From positions 1-9,561 of the forward strand of contig JAUILX010000027.1 in NCBI GenBank assembly GCA_030433395.1: a stretch of 9,561 nt of DNA, written 5' to 3'. Under the pieces are notes generated by a model, which made no database searches, was not told where the DNA came from, and worked only from the letters and a program-made list of their open reading frames with translations. Source of the stretch: Chlamydiia bacterium (GTDB lineage: Bacteria > Chlamydiota > Chlamydiia > Chlamydiales > JACKPQ01). Position numbers and translations under genes: made by a program. Positions 1 to 6,829 of the stretch are shown here, one piece after another (positions within the stretch are counted from its first letter, which is position 1; the number at the start of each line of letters is the position of its first letter).

Positions 1-130
1 TCGCGGTTAATGAATCCATAAAACCAGCAATGGCTATACTTAACTTATCTCTTTGGGTTTTTCGTTGCCACGGACAGGCTAATTTAAGGCCTTCGTTAAT
101 GGCCTGTGACATATGCAGGATTGATCCCAT
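1..130 (-). CDS. Probable transposase, N-terminal fragment (runs off the window)
   Basis: A reading frame starts at ATG 130-128 and stays open for 43 codons to the window edge. It begins MGSILHMSQAINEGLKLACP, followed by WQRKTQRDKLSIAIAGFMDS. A clear ribosome binding site (AGGAG, 140-136) lies 5 bases upstream, which fixes this start; another ATG at 134-132 hits a stop after 12 codons. The pattern of a short helix, then a basic stretch, then 'R-D-K-L-s-I-A-I-A-G-f' resembles the N-terminal region of IS4-type DDE transposases, which I recognise only loosely. The catalytic residues would lie outside the window, so the family is an inference. A weak promoter-like -10 (TATAGT, 164-159) lies upstream. 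The gene is co-directional with the T3S operon but separated from it by a terminator-like hairpin. It could instead be a hypothetical gene unrelated to transposition. Confidence 0.5.
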   Translation of the reverse strand, partial: MGSILHMSQAINEGLKLACPWQRKTQRDKLSIAIAGFMDSLTA

Positions 131-354
131 ACATACTCCTTTGCTATATGACACTACTACTATACAAAACTAAAATTTAAACTGATAGGTGGTGAGGCCG
201 TAGGCGCTATGGATGAGCAAAAAAGGGTGCAAGATAGCACCTTAAATGCCTGAAGACAGGTGATATAAACCCATAACTAAGGTTATTAATGGTCTGAGTG
301 CCAATAGGAAGCTTTTTCATATCTCAGTATGGTAACAGATGCTAGCTACGCGAA
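131..354. other. Intergenic region between autotransporter and transposase-like gene
   Basis: This 224-base stretch has no credible gene on either strand. It contains the ribosome binding site of the leftmost gene (140-136), a -10-like TATAGT on the minus strand (164-159) without a convincing -35 box, a terminator-like hairpin (219-241) and a small inverted repeat around 272-285 (ATAAC-TAAG-GTTAT). If the leftmost gene is a transposase, one end of an insertion sequence should lie here. I could not identify its terminal inverted repeat because the other end is outside the window. No remnant of cdsQ is visible. Confidence 0.6.
219..241 (-). terminator. Putative intrinsic terminator of the T3S/autotransporter operon
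   Basis: Read on the minus strand, GGTGC (241-237), a six-base loop TATCTT (236-231) and GCACC (230-226) form a perfect 5-bp GC-rich stem, followed by C and six T (225-219). This is the usual form of a Rho-independent terminator. It lies about 115 bases after the autotransporter stop codon and before the transposase-like gene, in the right orientation to end the operon transcript. The short stem makes it a moderate call. Confidence 0.5.
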
Positions 355-2673
355 TCAAGGGCAAGGACTTCTTGTGCATTCATTAGAGCCAACATAAATA
401 GCATTGGTATTCTGTGTAACGGACCCAAAGTCATTAGCTGAAATTGTGCCATCAGGTGAGCCTGGAGTTGTCGACTCAACTCTGAGCACAGATGTAGCAT
501 TTTGATCGAAGTTTAAGATATTATTGGGGGCACTATTACCTGTGATTGTAGCACATATACAAGCAGTTCCATTAGATTTGACCTCGATACTATTTGAGTT
601 AGCTAAGGTGTTGGGGCAAATATTATTTTGTAGGATGAGGCGTGAAGAGGCAGTGCCTCCTGTACCATAGCCAATTGGTGTGCCAGAGGATTGTGTGCAA
701 ATATTATTACGAAGAGTTACATGATAATAACCGGCGTTGATGCTGCTGGTTTCTAATAGAGCATTTGTGTTATCAACGTCGTAGGCAAGCACATCTTCCA
801 TCAAGAAAGTAACGTTTGCCTGGGTTACCCCAGATGGTAAAATAATGGTTGATCCCTCATCTGCAATGCCATGAAATCTGCCGCCACGCAGTGTAATGTC
901 CATAGTAGGTGAGTCGCCAGGTTGTAGGTGGAAGCCAGGGGAGACTACCGCTAGATTCGCTAAATTGAAAATTTCATTCCTAAAAGCAAGCCCCTTCATA
1001 TGGGAGCTATTGTTTGCTACCATGTAAAGATTGTACCGATCTAAGATGTTATGCGCAAAGTAGTACTCTAAAAAAGACGTGTCATTTGATCGAAATTCAT
1101 CAAAAATATTACTAGGTGATCCGATAAATTGTGTTTTGTTACGAGTCACAAAAGCAAAACCAGAGCTATTGTCATTTGTCTGCATAACATAGAATTGAAG
1201 ATAGTTCAGATCAGTGTTGCTTCCTGCAAATGAGTCGTGAGTGCTTTGATCATTCAATATGATATTAATAGCGATCTCACTGCCGGTATTTTCAAAATTA
1301 TTTTCAAAAATTGCAGAGGTGTAGGATACATTTCCATTGGTAGTGATTGAAATGCCATCACCGCCTGTCATACTAACATTATTACGCAAAATGGTTGATT
1401 GGCCATTGATGTTAGATGCTATATTGATACCACTGTTTGAAGTATTGGTGATTATATTATCAAGTATTGTGTAACTGCCTCCGGTAACTCCTGTATTATC
1501 AATACCACAACCAGACGCAGAGACAATATTGAATCCAATAGCAGTATTTTCATCAGATAGATTGATGGCATTACCAGCTGTATTTTCTATTTTTGGCATG
1601 TGACCTATGGTTTGGGTGGGCACAATAAAACCATCTAAATCCATTGGGGATCCAGACCCGTGAAAACGTTGTGAGCTTTTAAGACTAATGCCACTGTCCA
1701 TGCCTGTGGTGGTTCCATCACCTGGGAAAACATAGATTACATCTCCAGCGGATGAATTTGTTTCTGCTAGAGCAAGCGTTGGATAGGGGCTTTCAAATGT
1801 TCCATTGCTGCTTGAAGTGTTGTTTACAAAGATGATGTTAAAGGGAGCTGTACGTTTTTTGGAACCTGAATCAATCGGGATGATTTCGTCTCGATACGGC
1901 AATTGGTTTCGTGCTTGGCAAAGGAATTTATAATTGCCTTGCTTTTGTTGGTGTCCAAGTGGAATACTGATAGCAGCTGTACCTTGCACTGTCCATTTAA
2001 AAATTTTGTCGTATGTTGCATCAACAGCAAAATTTATAAGGCTTCGATAATCTGTTACAAGGCGTCCTTTTCCACCAATTGCATTGCCTAGATTTACGCC
2101 AGATACTGTTCTTTTAAAGAGATAATAGGGGCCAAGTGCGGCGTAAAGGTTTATCTTTTGGCAACGTTGCCCAATTGGAGAGCCGATTTCAGCTTCAATA
2201 GCAGGTAGTGCAGCTTTTGCTTTTTGTTTAAATTGAGCTCTGTTACCCATAAATTCAACAAAAGATAGAGGGGCTTTATAAGAGGCATTAGTGAAAGGGC
2301 CATATCCATTTGCTCGAATATCAAAAGTGTCCGATAAGAATTCTAGACCGCCGGCGAGTTGAAAAGGATTTAAATGAGTAGCGTTGCGGTAGTCGATGTA
2401 GAAGTTGCCGCCAAACGTGTATTTAGAAAAGTCATAGCGCAAGCCCACTCCAGCATTGGTGGCAAATTTCTGATCATCAAAAACATGGCCACGAAGATCA
2501 ATGAAAGGCATAAATCCATTTTTCCAAGAGGGAGCTAAAAATGCTTGCAGCGTAGAGTATCCAGTGTCGTAGCCGACACCGTTATGCTCTCGGTGCTTTA
2601 AAATGAGACGGGATGCTGTTTGATCGGCGATGCAAAAGCTGCTAACAACGAGTAGCAGTAATAGCTTTTTCAT
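355..2673 (-). CDS. Inverse autotransporter with parallel beta-helix passenger
   Basis: A 772-residue predicted outer-membrane adhesin-like protein of the intimin/invasin (type Ve) class. A Sec signal peptide covers residues 1-16 (MKK, hydrophobic run, C-I-A before D17). The inverse-autotransporter beta-barrel follows at about 35-240, with typical motifs NAGVGLRYDF (73-82), FGGNFYIDY (87-95), GGLEF (108-112) and ANGYGPF (121-127). It ends near LPYRDEIIPID (258-268). The passenger starts near 278 with IIFVNNT, NGTFESPYPTLA and GDVIYVFPGDGTTTG, then runs through irregular N- and G-rich repeats to the C-terminus, as expected for a right-handed parallel beta-helix. No LysM or Ig-like domains are seen, so this is a minimal version. 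The mature protein has nine cysteines, six of them in the last ~110 residues. The ATG overlaps the cdsP stop (ATGA, 2673-2670), with a strong AAAGGAG site inside cdsP, so expression is probably coupled to the T3S operon. Binding target unknown. Confidence 0.85.
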   Translation of the reverse strand: MKKLLLLLVVSSFCIADQTASRLILKHREHNGVGYDTGYSTLQAFLAPSWKNGFMPFIDLRGHVFDDQKFATNAGVGLRYDFSKYTFGGNFYIDYRNATHLNPFQLAGGLEFLSDTFDIRANGYGPFTNASYKAPLSFVEFMGNRAQFKQKAKAALPAIEAEIGSPIGQRCQKINLYAALGPYYLFKRTVSGVNLGNAIGGKGRLVTDYRSLINFAVDATYDKIFKWTVQGTAAISIPLGHQQKQGNYKFLCQARNQLPYRDEIIPIDSGSKKRTAPFNIIFVNNTSSSNGTFESPYPTLALAETNSSAGDVIYVFPGDGTTTGMDSGISLKSSQRFHGSGSPMDLDGFIVPTQTIGHMPKIENTAGNAINLSDENTAIGFNIVSASGCGIDNTGVTGGSYTILDNIITNTSNSGINIASNINGQSTILRNNVSMTGGDGISITTNGNVSYTSAIFENNFENTGSEIAINIILNDQSTHDSFAGSNTDLNYLQFYVMQTNDNSSGFAFVTRNKTQFIGSPSNIFDEFRSNDTSFLEYYFAHNILDRYNLYMVANNSSHMKGLAFRNEIFNLANLAVVSPGFHLQPGDSPTMDITLRGGRFHGIADEGSTIILPSGVTQANVTFLMEDVLAYDVDNTNALLETSSINAGYYHVTLRNNICTQSSGTPIGYGTGGTASSRLILQNNICPNTLANSNSIEVKSNGTACICATITGNSAPNNILNFDQNATSVLRVESTTPGSPDGTISANDFGSVTQNTNAIYVGSNECTRSPCP

Positions 2674-3887
2674 TTTGCATCTCCTTTGCGATTGACGCGC
2701 TTGGCTTTTTCCTTAGCTGTTTCACCTGCGTGAACGGCACGATTGATGTTCACTTTAAAAGGGTAACGGCCTGCTTGAAACGCTGCTGTTAGTTGTGGCA
2801 TATTTTCATTGAATAAGTCAACAGCTTTTGGATTGTCTGATGAAAGTTGGACGTTAAAAGTGTCTCGAGCTGTTGGAAACCGCTCAAGTTTCAATTTTGC
2901 GCCATCGAAGGCAGAATTTTTTAAAGAGATTTGCACAGTTGTCGTTTGCAGTCCAGATTTTGCGTTCTCGATAGTGATGTGGCTAACCATATTGTTAAAA
3001 AGCTCATAGATAGGCGATAGGGGATTTAGCGGTGAAGAGCCCATGGCGGCTGTGGGAGCTATGACATTGCCAGTTCCTGTAGGCTGATCAGATGTGGTGA
3101 CTCCTTCAACTCCTGCACCTTGTTGCTCTTTGGCTTTTTGGCTTTTTTCTTTTTCGATTTTTGCAATTTCAGATGCGGGTTCATGCGTTACTGGGGTTTC
3201 TTCGGTTTCGTCGGCAGCTTTTTTAGCTCCTTTTTTACCAATTTTTTGTGGCTCTTTTAAGGGAGCAGTTGGAGAAGCTTCTTTTTTTTCTGCAGGGCTG
3301 GTTTTAAGTGGTGATGTTGGAAGCGATGCTCCTTTTTGAGTTTGGCTCTGAGGTGATTGTGTAGACGAGTCTTGAGTTTGGGAAGTTTGCTTTTGCGGCT
3401 GCTCTGTCTGTGATTTTTCTGGAGCGGGTTGAGAGGTCGTAGGTTGGTTTGAAGGTGGGGGAGTTGTAGGTTGAGGTTGAGGCGCTGCTTGTTTTTCAGG
3501 AGATGGTGGCGGAGCAAAAGGTGTGCGTTCTTCCTCCGGTGTGGTAGTTGGCGGCGTTCCCTCTTCTATGAATTCCATATCGGCACCTTTTTGTCCCTGA
3601 TAGGTTTGCCTACGACTCGATTGGGGGCTTTGCACTTCAAAAGGGGAGGGCTCTATATCTTTTTTTGCATCAAAGACATGCTGGGGTTGATTTAAACCTT
3701 CAAGGCCGGCTCCATCATCATCGGCTTGCTCGCGTTTTTTTTTGTGAGGAGCCTCTGTGGACGACTCTATTTCTTTGATTTTCTTTTGGAATTCATCTTT
3801 ATCTATAGGCTCCTCGACATCTTTTTGAGTGCTTTCATATTGACGGTACCCTTGAATTGGGCGTTGGCCCCCTGCATCATTTGGCAT
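2670..3887 (-). CDS. cdsP: T3S needle-length control / substrate-switch protein CdsP (SctP, FliK-like)
   Basis: 405-residue protein following cdsO by one base, the position of CT671 (CdsP) in Chlamydia. Residues 1-100 are charged. About 110-205 is low-complexity, rich in P, Q, T and S, and probably unstructured. About 205-260 is Lys/Glu/Ala-rich. About 290-380 looks like the folded T3S4/FliK-type C-terminal domain: I-x-L-K (320-323), KLKLERFP (331-338) and FNVQLSSDN (344-352), then a helix and a final strand. SctP/YscP/FliK proteins are secreted, measure the needle or hook, and switch the export gate to later substrates. The Chlamydia orthologue is shorter as I recall (under 300 residues), so this version is expanded in the disordered part. 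The start ATG has AAGGGG 7 bases upstream, inside the Lys-rich tail of cdsO. Assignment rests mainly on order and the C-terminal fold pattern. Confidence 0.75.
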   Translation of the reverse strand: MPNDAGGQRPIQGYRQYESTQKDVEEPIDKDEFQKKIKEIESSTEAPHKKKREQADDDGAGLEGLNQPQHVFDAKKDIEPSPFEVQSPQSSRRQTYQGQKGADMEFIEEGTPPTTTPEEERTPFAPPPSPEKQAAPQPQPTTPPPSNQPTTSQPAPEKSQTEQPQKQTSQTQDSSTQSPQSQTQKGASLPTSPLKTSPAEKKEASPTAPLKEPQKIGKKGAKKAADETEETPVTHEPASEIAKIEKEKSQKAKEQQGAGVEGVTTSDQPTGTGNVIAPTAAMGSSPLNPLSPIYELFNNMVSHITIENAKSGLQTTTVQISLKNSAFDGAKLKLERFPTARDTFNVQLSSDNPKAVDLFNENMPQLTAAFQAGRYPFKVNINRAVHAGETAKEKAKRVNRKGDAK

Positions 3888-3888
3888 C

Positions 3889-4380
3889 TCATTTCCCCTT
3901 CTTTTTCTTTCGAACGTGCATCGAGGTTCCCATCTCTTCGGTTTCTTTAGCTTCTTCTTGTTTTTCCAAGTAGAGCTGCTCGGAATCCCACTCTTTGCGG
4001 TGCATCTTCAATTTTTCAACATCGGCTTGCTTTTGAAACACGTTTTGGCGGGCTTCTTCAACTGCAGCCTCAGCTTTTTCAACTTCAAGCTGTTGCTTTT
4101 TGACTTTGTCATCTTGCACTTTTCGCCTGTCTTCAACAGTTTCAAGATAGCTTTTAATCTGCTTGATTTTATCCGTTGTTGTTCCCTGATCCATCTCTGC
4201 GCGCATCTGCGCCATTTTATCCGCTTTATGATCAAGGATTGCTTGCAGCTTGTCTTTTTCGGCTTGAAGCTTTTTCTCTTCTTCTTCTAGCTCTTCTTTG
4301 CGCTTTGTCAATTCGCGCTCCGCCTCATCTAAGCGCTTGAGCTTAATCTCCATCAATTGTTGCAGTGGATACTTTGCCAT
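3889..4380 (-). CDS. cdsO: T3S central stalk / chaperone-escort protein CdsO (SctO, YscO/FliJ-like)
   Basis: 163-residue, strongly charged protein, almost all coiled coil. Two long helices (about 8-63 and 72-145) are separated by a short loop, DQGTTTDK (64-71), giving the antiparallel hairpin typical of SctO/FliJ. The N-terminal signature YPLQQLMEIKLKRLDEAE (4-21) matches the conserved YPL..L..IK..R..EAE pattern of chlamydial CdsO (CT670). The tail is very basic (RKKKKGK). SctO sits in the ATPase hexamer like the gamma subunit in F1, links it to the export gate, and recycles chaperones. The gene starts inside the cdsN stop (TAATG, 4382-4378) with no clear ribosome binding site, so ATPase and stalk are probably translated by termination-reinitiation. 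Length is close to CT670 (about 168 residues). Confidence 0.88.
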   Translation of the reverse strand: MAKYPLQQLMEIKLKRLDEAERELTKRKEELEEEEKKLQAEKDKLQAILDHKADKMAQMRAEMDQGTTTDKIKQIKSYLETVEDRRKVQDDKVKKQQLEVEKAEAAVEEARQNVFQKQADVEKLKMHRKEWDSEQLYLEKQEEAKETEEMGTSMHVRKKKKGK

Positions 4381-5687
4381 TAATTAAACAATTGCTTGAG
4401 CTGAGCAAGGGTTTCTTCAAACGAGCACTTTTCATCAACGCGCTGTTGTAAAAAGCGGTTGACACGCTCGATATACTTAATCGCAAAATCAGCATCGCGA
4501 TCAGAACCGGGTTTATATTCGCCAATACGTATCAAAAGTTCGTTTTTAGCATAGTCCGATAGGACTTGGCGAATTTTGCGGATGAGCTCTTGGTGAGGCT
4601 TATCCGTGATATGCGTTAAAATACGGCTGACAGATTCGAGGATAGAAACCGCTGGGTAGTGGCCCTTATGGGCTAGGTGTCTTGAGAGAATGATGTGGCC
4701 ATCGAGAATAGAGCGCACCTCATCGGCAACAGGCTCGTTTATATCATCACCAGCCACCAAGATTGTATAAAAGGCAGTGATTGATCCTTTATCGCTGTTT
4801 CCAGAACGCTCGAGCAGGCGTGGCAAGGTTGCAAAAACCGATGGCGTATAGCCTGCACGTGCAGGTGGCTCGCCTGCTGCCAGCCCAATTTCGCGAAGCG
4901 CTCTTGCAAAACGAGTGACAGAGTCCATCATTAAGATAACGCGTTTGCCTTGATCGCGAAAATATTCGGCAATCGCCGTTCCGATGTAAGCAGCATTTAG
5001 GCGCAGCTGAGCTGCTTGATCAGATGTTGAAACAATAATAACAGAGCGAGCAAGCCCATCTTCGCCTAGATCATTGACCAAAAACTCGCGCACTTCACGG
5101 CCCCTTTCACCAATTAAAGAGATCACGTTGACATCAGCTTGAGCATTGCGCGCTAGCATGCCAAGCAGCGTTGATTTACCGCCACCGGCTGCGGCAAAAA
5201 TACCAATACGTTGCCCTTCTCCACAAGTGAGAGCGCCATCAAGACAGCGCACGCCTGTTGGCATGGGTTTTTCAATCAAGCGCCTTTGCAAAGGATCGGG
5301 CGGTGAACTCATCACCGAATAAGTTTGATCAACGTCAGTTAAAGGGCCTTTTTCGCTCGTATCGAGAGGTTTTCCAAGACCGTTTAGAACCCTACCAAGC
5401 AAACCAGGCCCGACCTGAATCTGAAGCGGAAGCCTCATTGGAATCACTTCAGAAGATAGTCCAATCCCAGTCATTTCACCTAAAGGGGAGAGATACACCT
5501 CATCTTGTGTAAAACCGACAACCTCAGCCATCAAAGGCTCGCCCTCACGCTTGATCAAAACAGCTTCCCCCATTTTTACTTGTGGGATCACAGCCTTGAT
5601 CAACATGCCGACAATTTCAGTGATGCGTCCGTGCACCGTTGTCAGCTCGAGATCTTCAAGTTGCTTTTCTAGCTTTTCAAATTCCAT
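4380..5687 (-). CDS. cdsN: T3S export ATPase CdsN (SctN)
   Basis: 435-residue hexameric ATPase that strips chaperones from, and unfolds, T3S substrates at the inner membrane. It belongs to the F1/V1/FliI family. Seen in order: N-terminal barrel (about 15-95, GRITEIVG and LLGRVLNGLG), P-loop IGIFAAAGGGKST (161-173, Lys171), the GERGREV motif (193-199) with candidate catalytic Glu194, Walker B VILMMDSVTRFARA (250-263, Asp255), the highly conserved SctN stretch REIGLAAGEPPARAGYTPSV (265-284), and the arginine-finger motif SVSR (352-355, Arg355). All key residues are present and the length is normal. The P-loop is Ala/Gly-rich compared with the common G-S-G-V-G-K-S form. The ATG lies 15 bases after the preceding stop; its only purine-rich site (GAGG) is rather far upstream and can pair with CCTC just before the start. 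The next gene overlaps by one base. Confidence 0.97.
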   Translation of the reverse strand: MEFEKLEKQLEDLELTTVHGRITEIVGMLIKAVIPQVKMGEAVLIKREGEPLMAEVVGFTQDEVYLSPLGEMTGIGLSSEVIPMRLPLQIQVGPGLLGRVLNGLGKPLDTSEKGPLTDVDQTYSVMSSPPDPLQRRLIEKPMPTGVRCLDGALTCGEGQRIGIFAAAGGGKSTLLGMLARNAQADVNVISLIGERGREVREFLVNDLGEDGLARSVIIVSTSDQAAQLRLNAAYIGTAIAEYFRDQGKRVILMMDSVTRFARALREIGLAAGEPPARAGYTPSVFATLPRLLERSGNSDKGSITAFYTILVAGDDINEPVADEVRSILDGHIILSRHLAHKGHYPAVSILESVSRILTHITDKPHQELIRKIRQVLSDYAKNELLIRIGEYKPGSDRDADFAIKYIERVNRFLQQRVDEKCSFEETLAQLKQLFN

Positions 5688-5702
5688 GCGAGGAAAGACC
5701 TC

Positions 5703-6353
5703 TTATATTTGGACATTAAAGAGTGATTTAATCGAGCTCACAGCGTTGCTAAGCAACACAGATGCATATTCAATTTGCTGCGAGGCCTTGTTAATCTTGA
5801 CTTGAACAGACAATAAAACACCAGGACTGATCGACTGCCCCTCTTTAGCCATCTTATCGATCATCTGTTGCGACTCATTCATTTTCTTTTGGCTATCAGT
5901 CACAAGACCAATAAATCGCGCAATCGGGTTTTGCCTGCCAGTGAGATTGGGAGGTGGCCCAACATCAACACCTGTTTTTTGCGCAGCGTTCCGAATATTT
6001 TGATTGGCATCGGTTAGCTTATTGCGCAGAAGGTAGGTCTGGGAGCGTTTAAGCTTAAGATCTTTTGTGTTGAGTAGATTATTAACATCACCAAGTGAGC
6101 TAGAAGCTGACTTCATCTGCGCTGTAACAGACTCAAGCGTTGGCTGAGAGGCTGGCATTGCAGGGCCTTTGGCAAGATCCATCGGTGATGGCTGGCCAGT
6201 CGACCCCGTAGACTCGGCGCCCTCTTTCATGTAGGATGAAAATGACTCTTTTGCATCTCCCTTTTTTGGAGCTTCTTCACCTGTTTGAACCGATTTGCTC
6301 GGATCAATTTGAGAAGGCTTTGAAATGTCTTTAGGGAAATCGTTTTCTGCCAT
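5703..6353 (-). CDS. CT668-like T3S protein, candidate inner-rod subunit (SctI-like)
   Basis: 216-residue protein in the position and size class of C. trachomatis CT668 (about 223 residues). Residues 1-75 are polar and Pro/Ser/Lys-rich, probably disordered. Residues 75-130 and 140-216 look helical. The C-terminus (about 175-216) starts ISPGVLLSVQVKINKASQQI (175-194) and ends SSIKSLFNVQI (206-216). This follows the pattern of inner-rod proteins (YscI/PrgJ: S-P-x-x-L-L-x-x-Q-x-x-[LIM], then an amphipathic helix ending I-x-x-L-x-x-x-Q). Inner rods also sit just after the needle genes in Yersinia (yscF-G-H-I), which fits. No cysteine is present. The ATG overlaps the cdsG stop (TAATG) without a clear ribosome binding site, implying coupling. 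Orthology to CT668 is good; the rod function is my inference. Confidence 0.78.
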   Translation of the reverse strand: MAENDFPKDISKPSQIDPSKSVQTGEEAPKKGDAKESFSSYMKEGAESTGSTGQPSPMDLAKGPAMPASQPTLESVTAQMKSASSSLGDVNNLLNTKDLKLKRSQTYLLRNKLTDANQNIRNAAQKTGVDVGPPPNLTGRQNPIARFIGLVTDSQKKMNESQQMIDKMAKEGQSISPGVLLSVQVKINKASQQIEYASVLLSNAVSSIKSLFNVQI

Positions 6354-6811
6354 TATTTTCTAGGCTGTTTAGGTTTTTGAACATCTGCTGGGCCGCCGCC
6401 GCTTTTTTTGATAAAGCGATCAACAAAATTAATAGCTGTATCACTCAATTGTTTTACATAAGGATCTTGTGATGTAGTAGAGATGTCATGCAAAATTTTC
6501 TCGCCTTCAGTAGCACCTGTTGGCATCATCGATTTGCTAATTCCAAGCAAAGTCTTTGCCATTTCATTTTCAGGCTCTTTGCGAAGAACACTTTCAAACA
6601 TCTCACAGGCTTTTGCCAGTTCTAATTTATGTAAGTGTAAATATCCAAAGCCCACATCACAGAGCGTGTTATCAGGTTTTAGCACACTTGCCGCTTTAAA
6701 TAACTTTAATGCTGAATCTTCATCTGCTTGGTTGCAAGCGATGTAGCCACATTCCAAAAAATAGAAAAAATGCTCTTCGCACTTTTTCTCCCACTCTTTC
6801 CATTTTGACAT
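6353..6811 (-). CDS. cdsG: Needle chaperone CdsG (PscG/YscG-like TPR protein)
   Basis: 152-residue all-helical protein with two to three tetratricopeptide repeats: about 15-48 (ending AASVLKPDN), about 49-82 (GFGYLHLHKLELAKACEMFE, ending LRKEPEN) and a weaker third at about 83-112. The tail (135-152) is Gly/Pro/Lys-rich and disordered. In Chlamydia, CdsG (CT667) with CdsE forms the heterodimer that keeps the needle subunit CdsF monomeric in the cytosol, like PscE-PscG in Pseudomonas. Three adjacent genes here carry exactly that trio. The start has AGGGAG 6 bases upstream. Four cysteines are present (11, 21, 26, 51 plus 69, five in total counting the second repeat), reasonable for a cytosolic protein. 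Confidence 0.87.
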   Translation of the reverse strand: MSKWKEWEKKCEEHFFYFLECGYIACNQADEDSALKLFKAASVLKPDNTLCDVGFGYLHLHKLELAKACEMFESVLRKEPENEMAKTLLGISKSMMPTGATEGEKILHDISTTSQDPYVKQLSDTAINFVDRFIKKSGGGPADVQKPKQPRK

Positions 6812-6829
6812 TTAAAACTCCCTTTAGCT

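Noticed and set aside
131..354. Remnant of cdsQ
   Set aside because: No frame in this stretch gives a product longer than a few dozen residues or with SpoA-like character.
355..2673. Polymorphic outer-membrane protein (Pmp) or classical autotransporter
   Set aside because: The beta-barrel is N-terminal with intimin-like motifs, the C-terminus is passenger, and the GGA[ILV] repeats of Pmps are not seen.
2620..2673. Lipoprotein signal (Cys14 in the leader)
   Set aside because: The residues before the cysteine (S-S-F) do not fit a lipobox, and A-I/C-I-A followed by D17 fits ordinary signal peptidase cleavage.
3257..3517. 86-codon His/Leu/Lys-rich minus-strand frame inside cdsP
   Set aside because: Frame shadow created by the repetitive P/Q/T/S codons of the low-complexity segment of cdsP.
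3916..4290. 124-codon plus-strand open frame (Phe/Leu-rich) opposite cdsO
   Set aside because: It is the antisense of a Lys/Glu-rich coiled coil, which leaves Phe/Leu codons and few stops on the other strand. No ribosome binding site, and the cdsO frame is clearly real.
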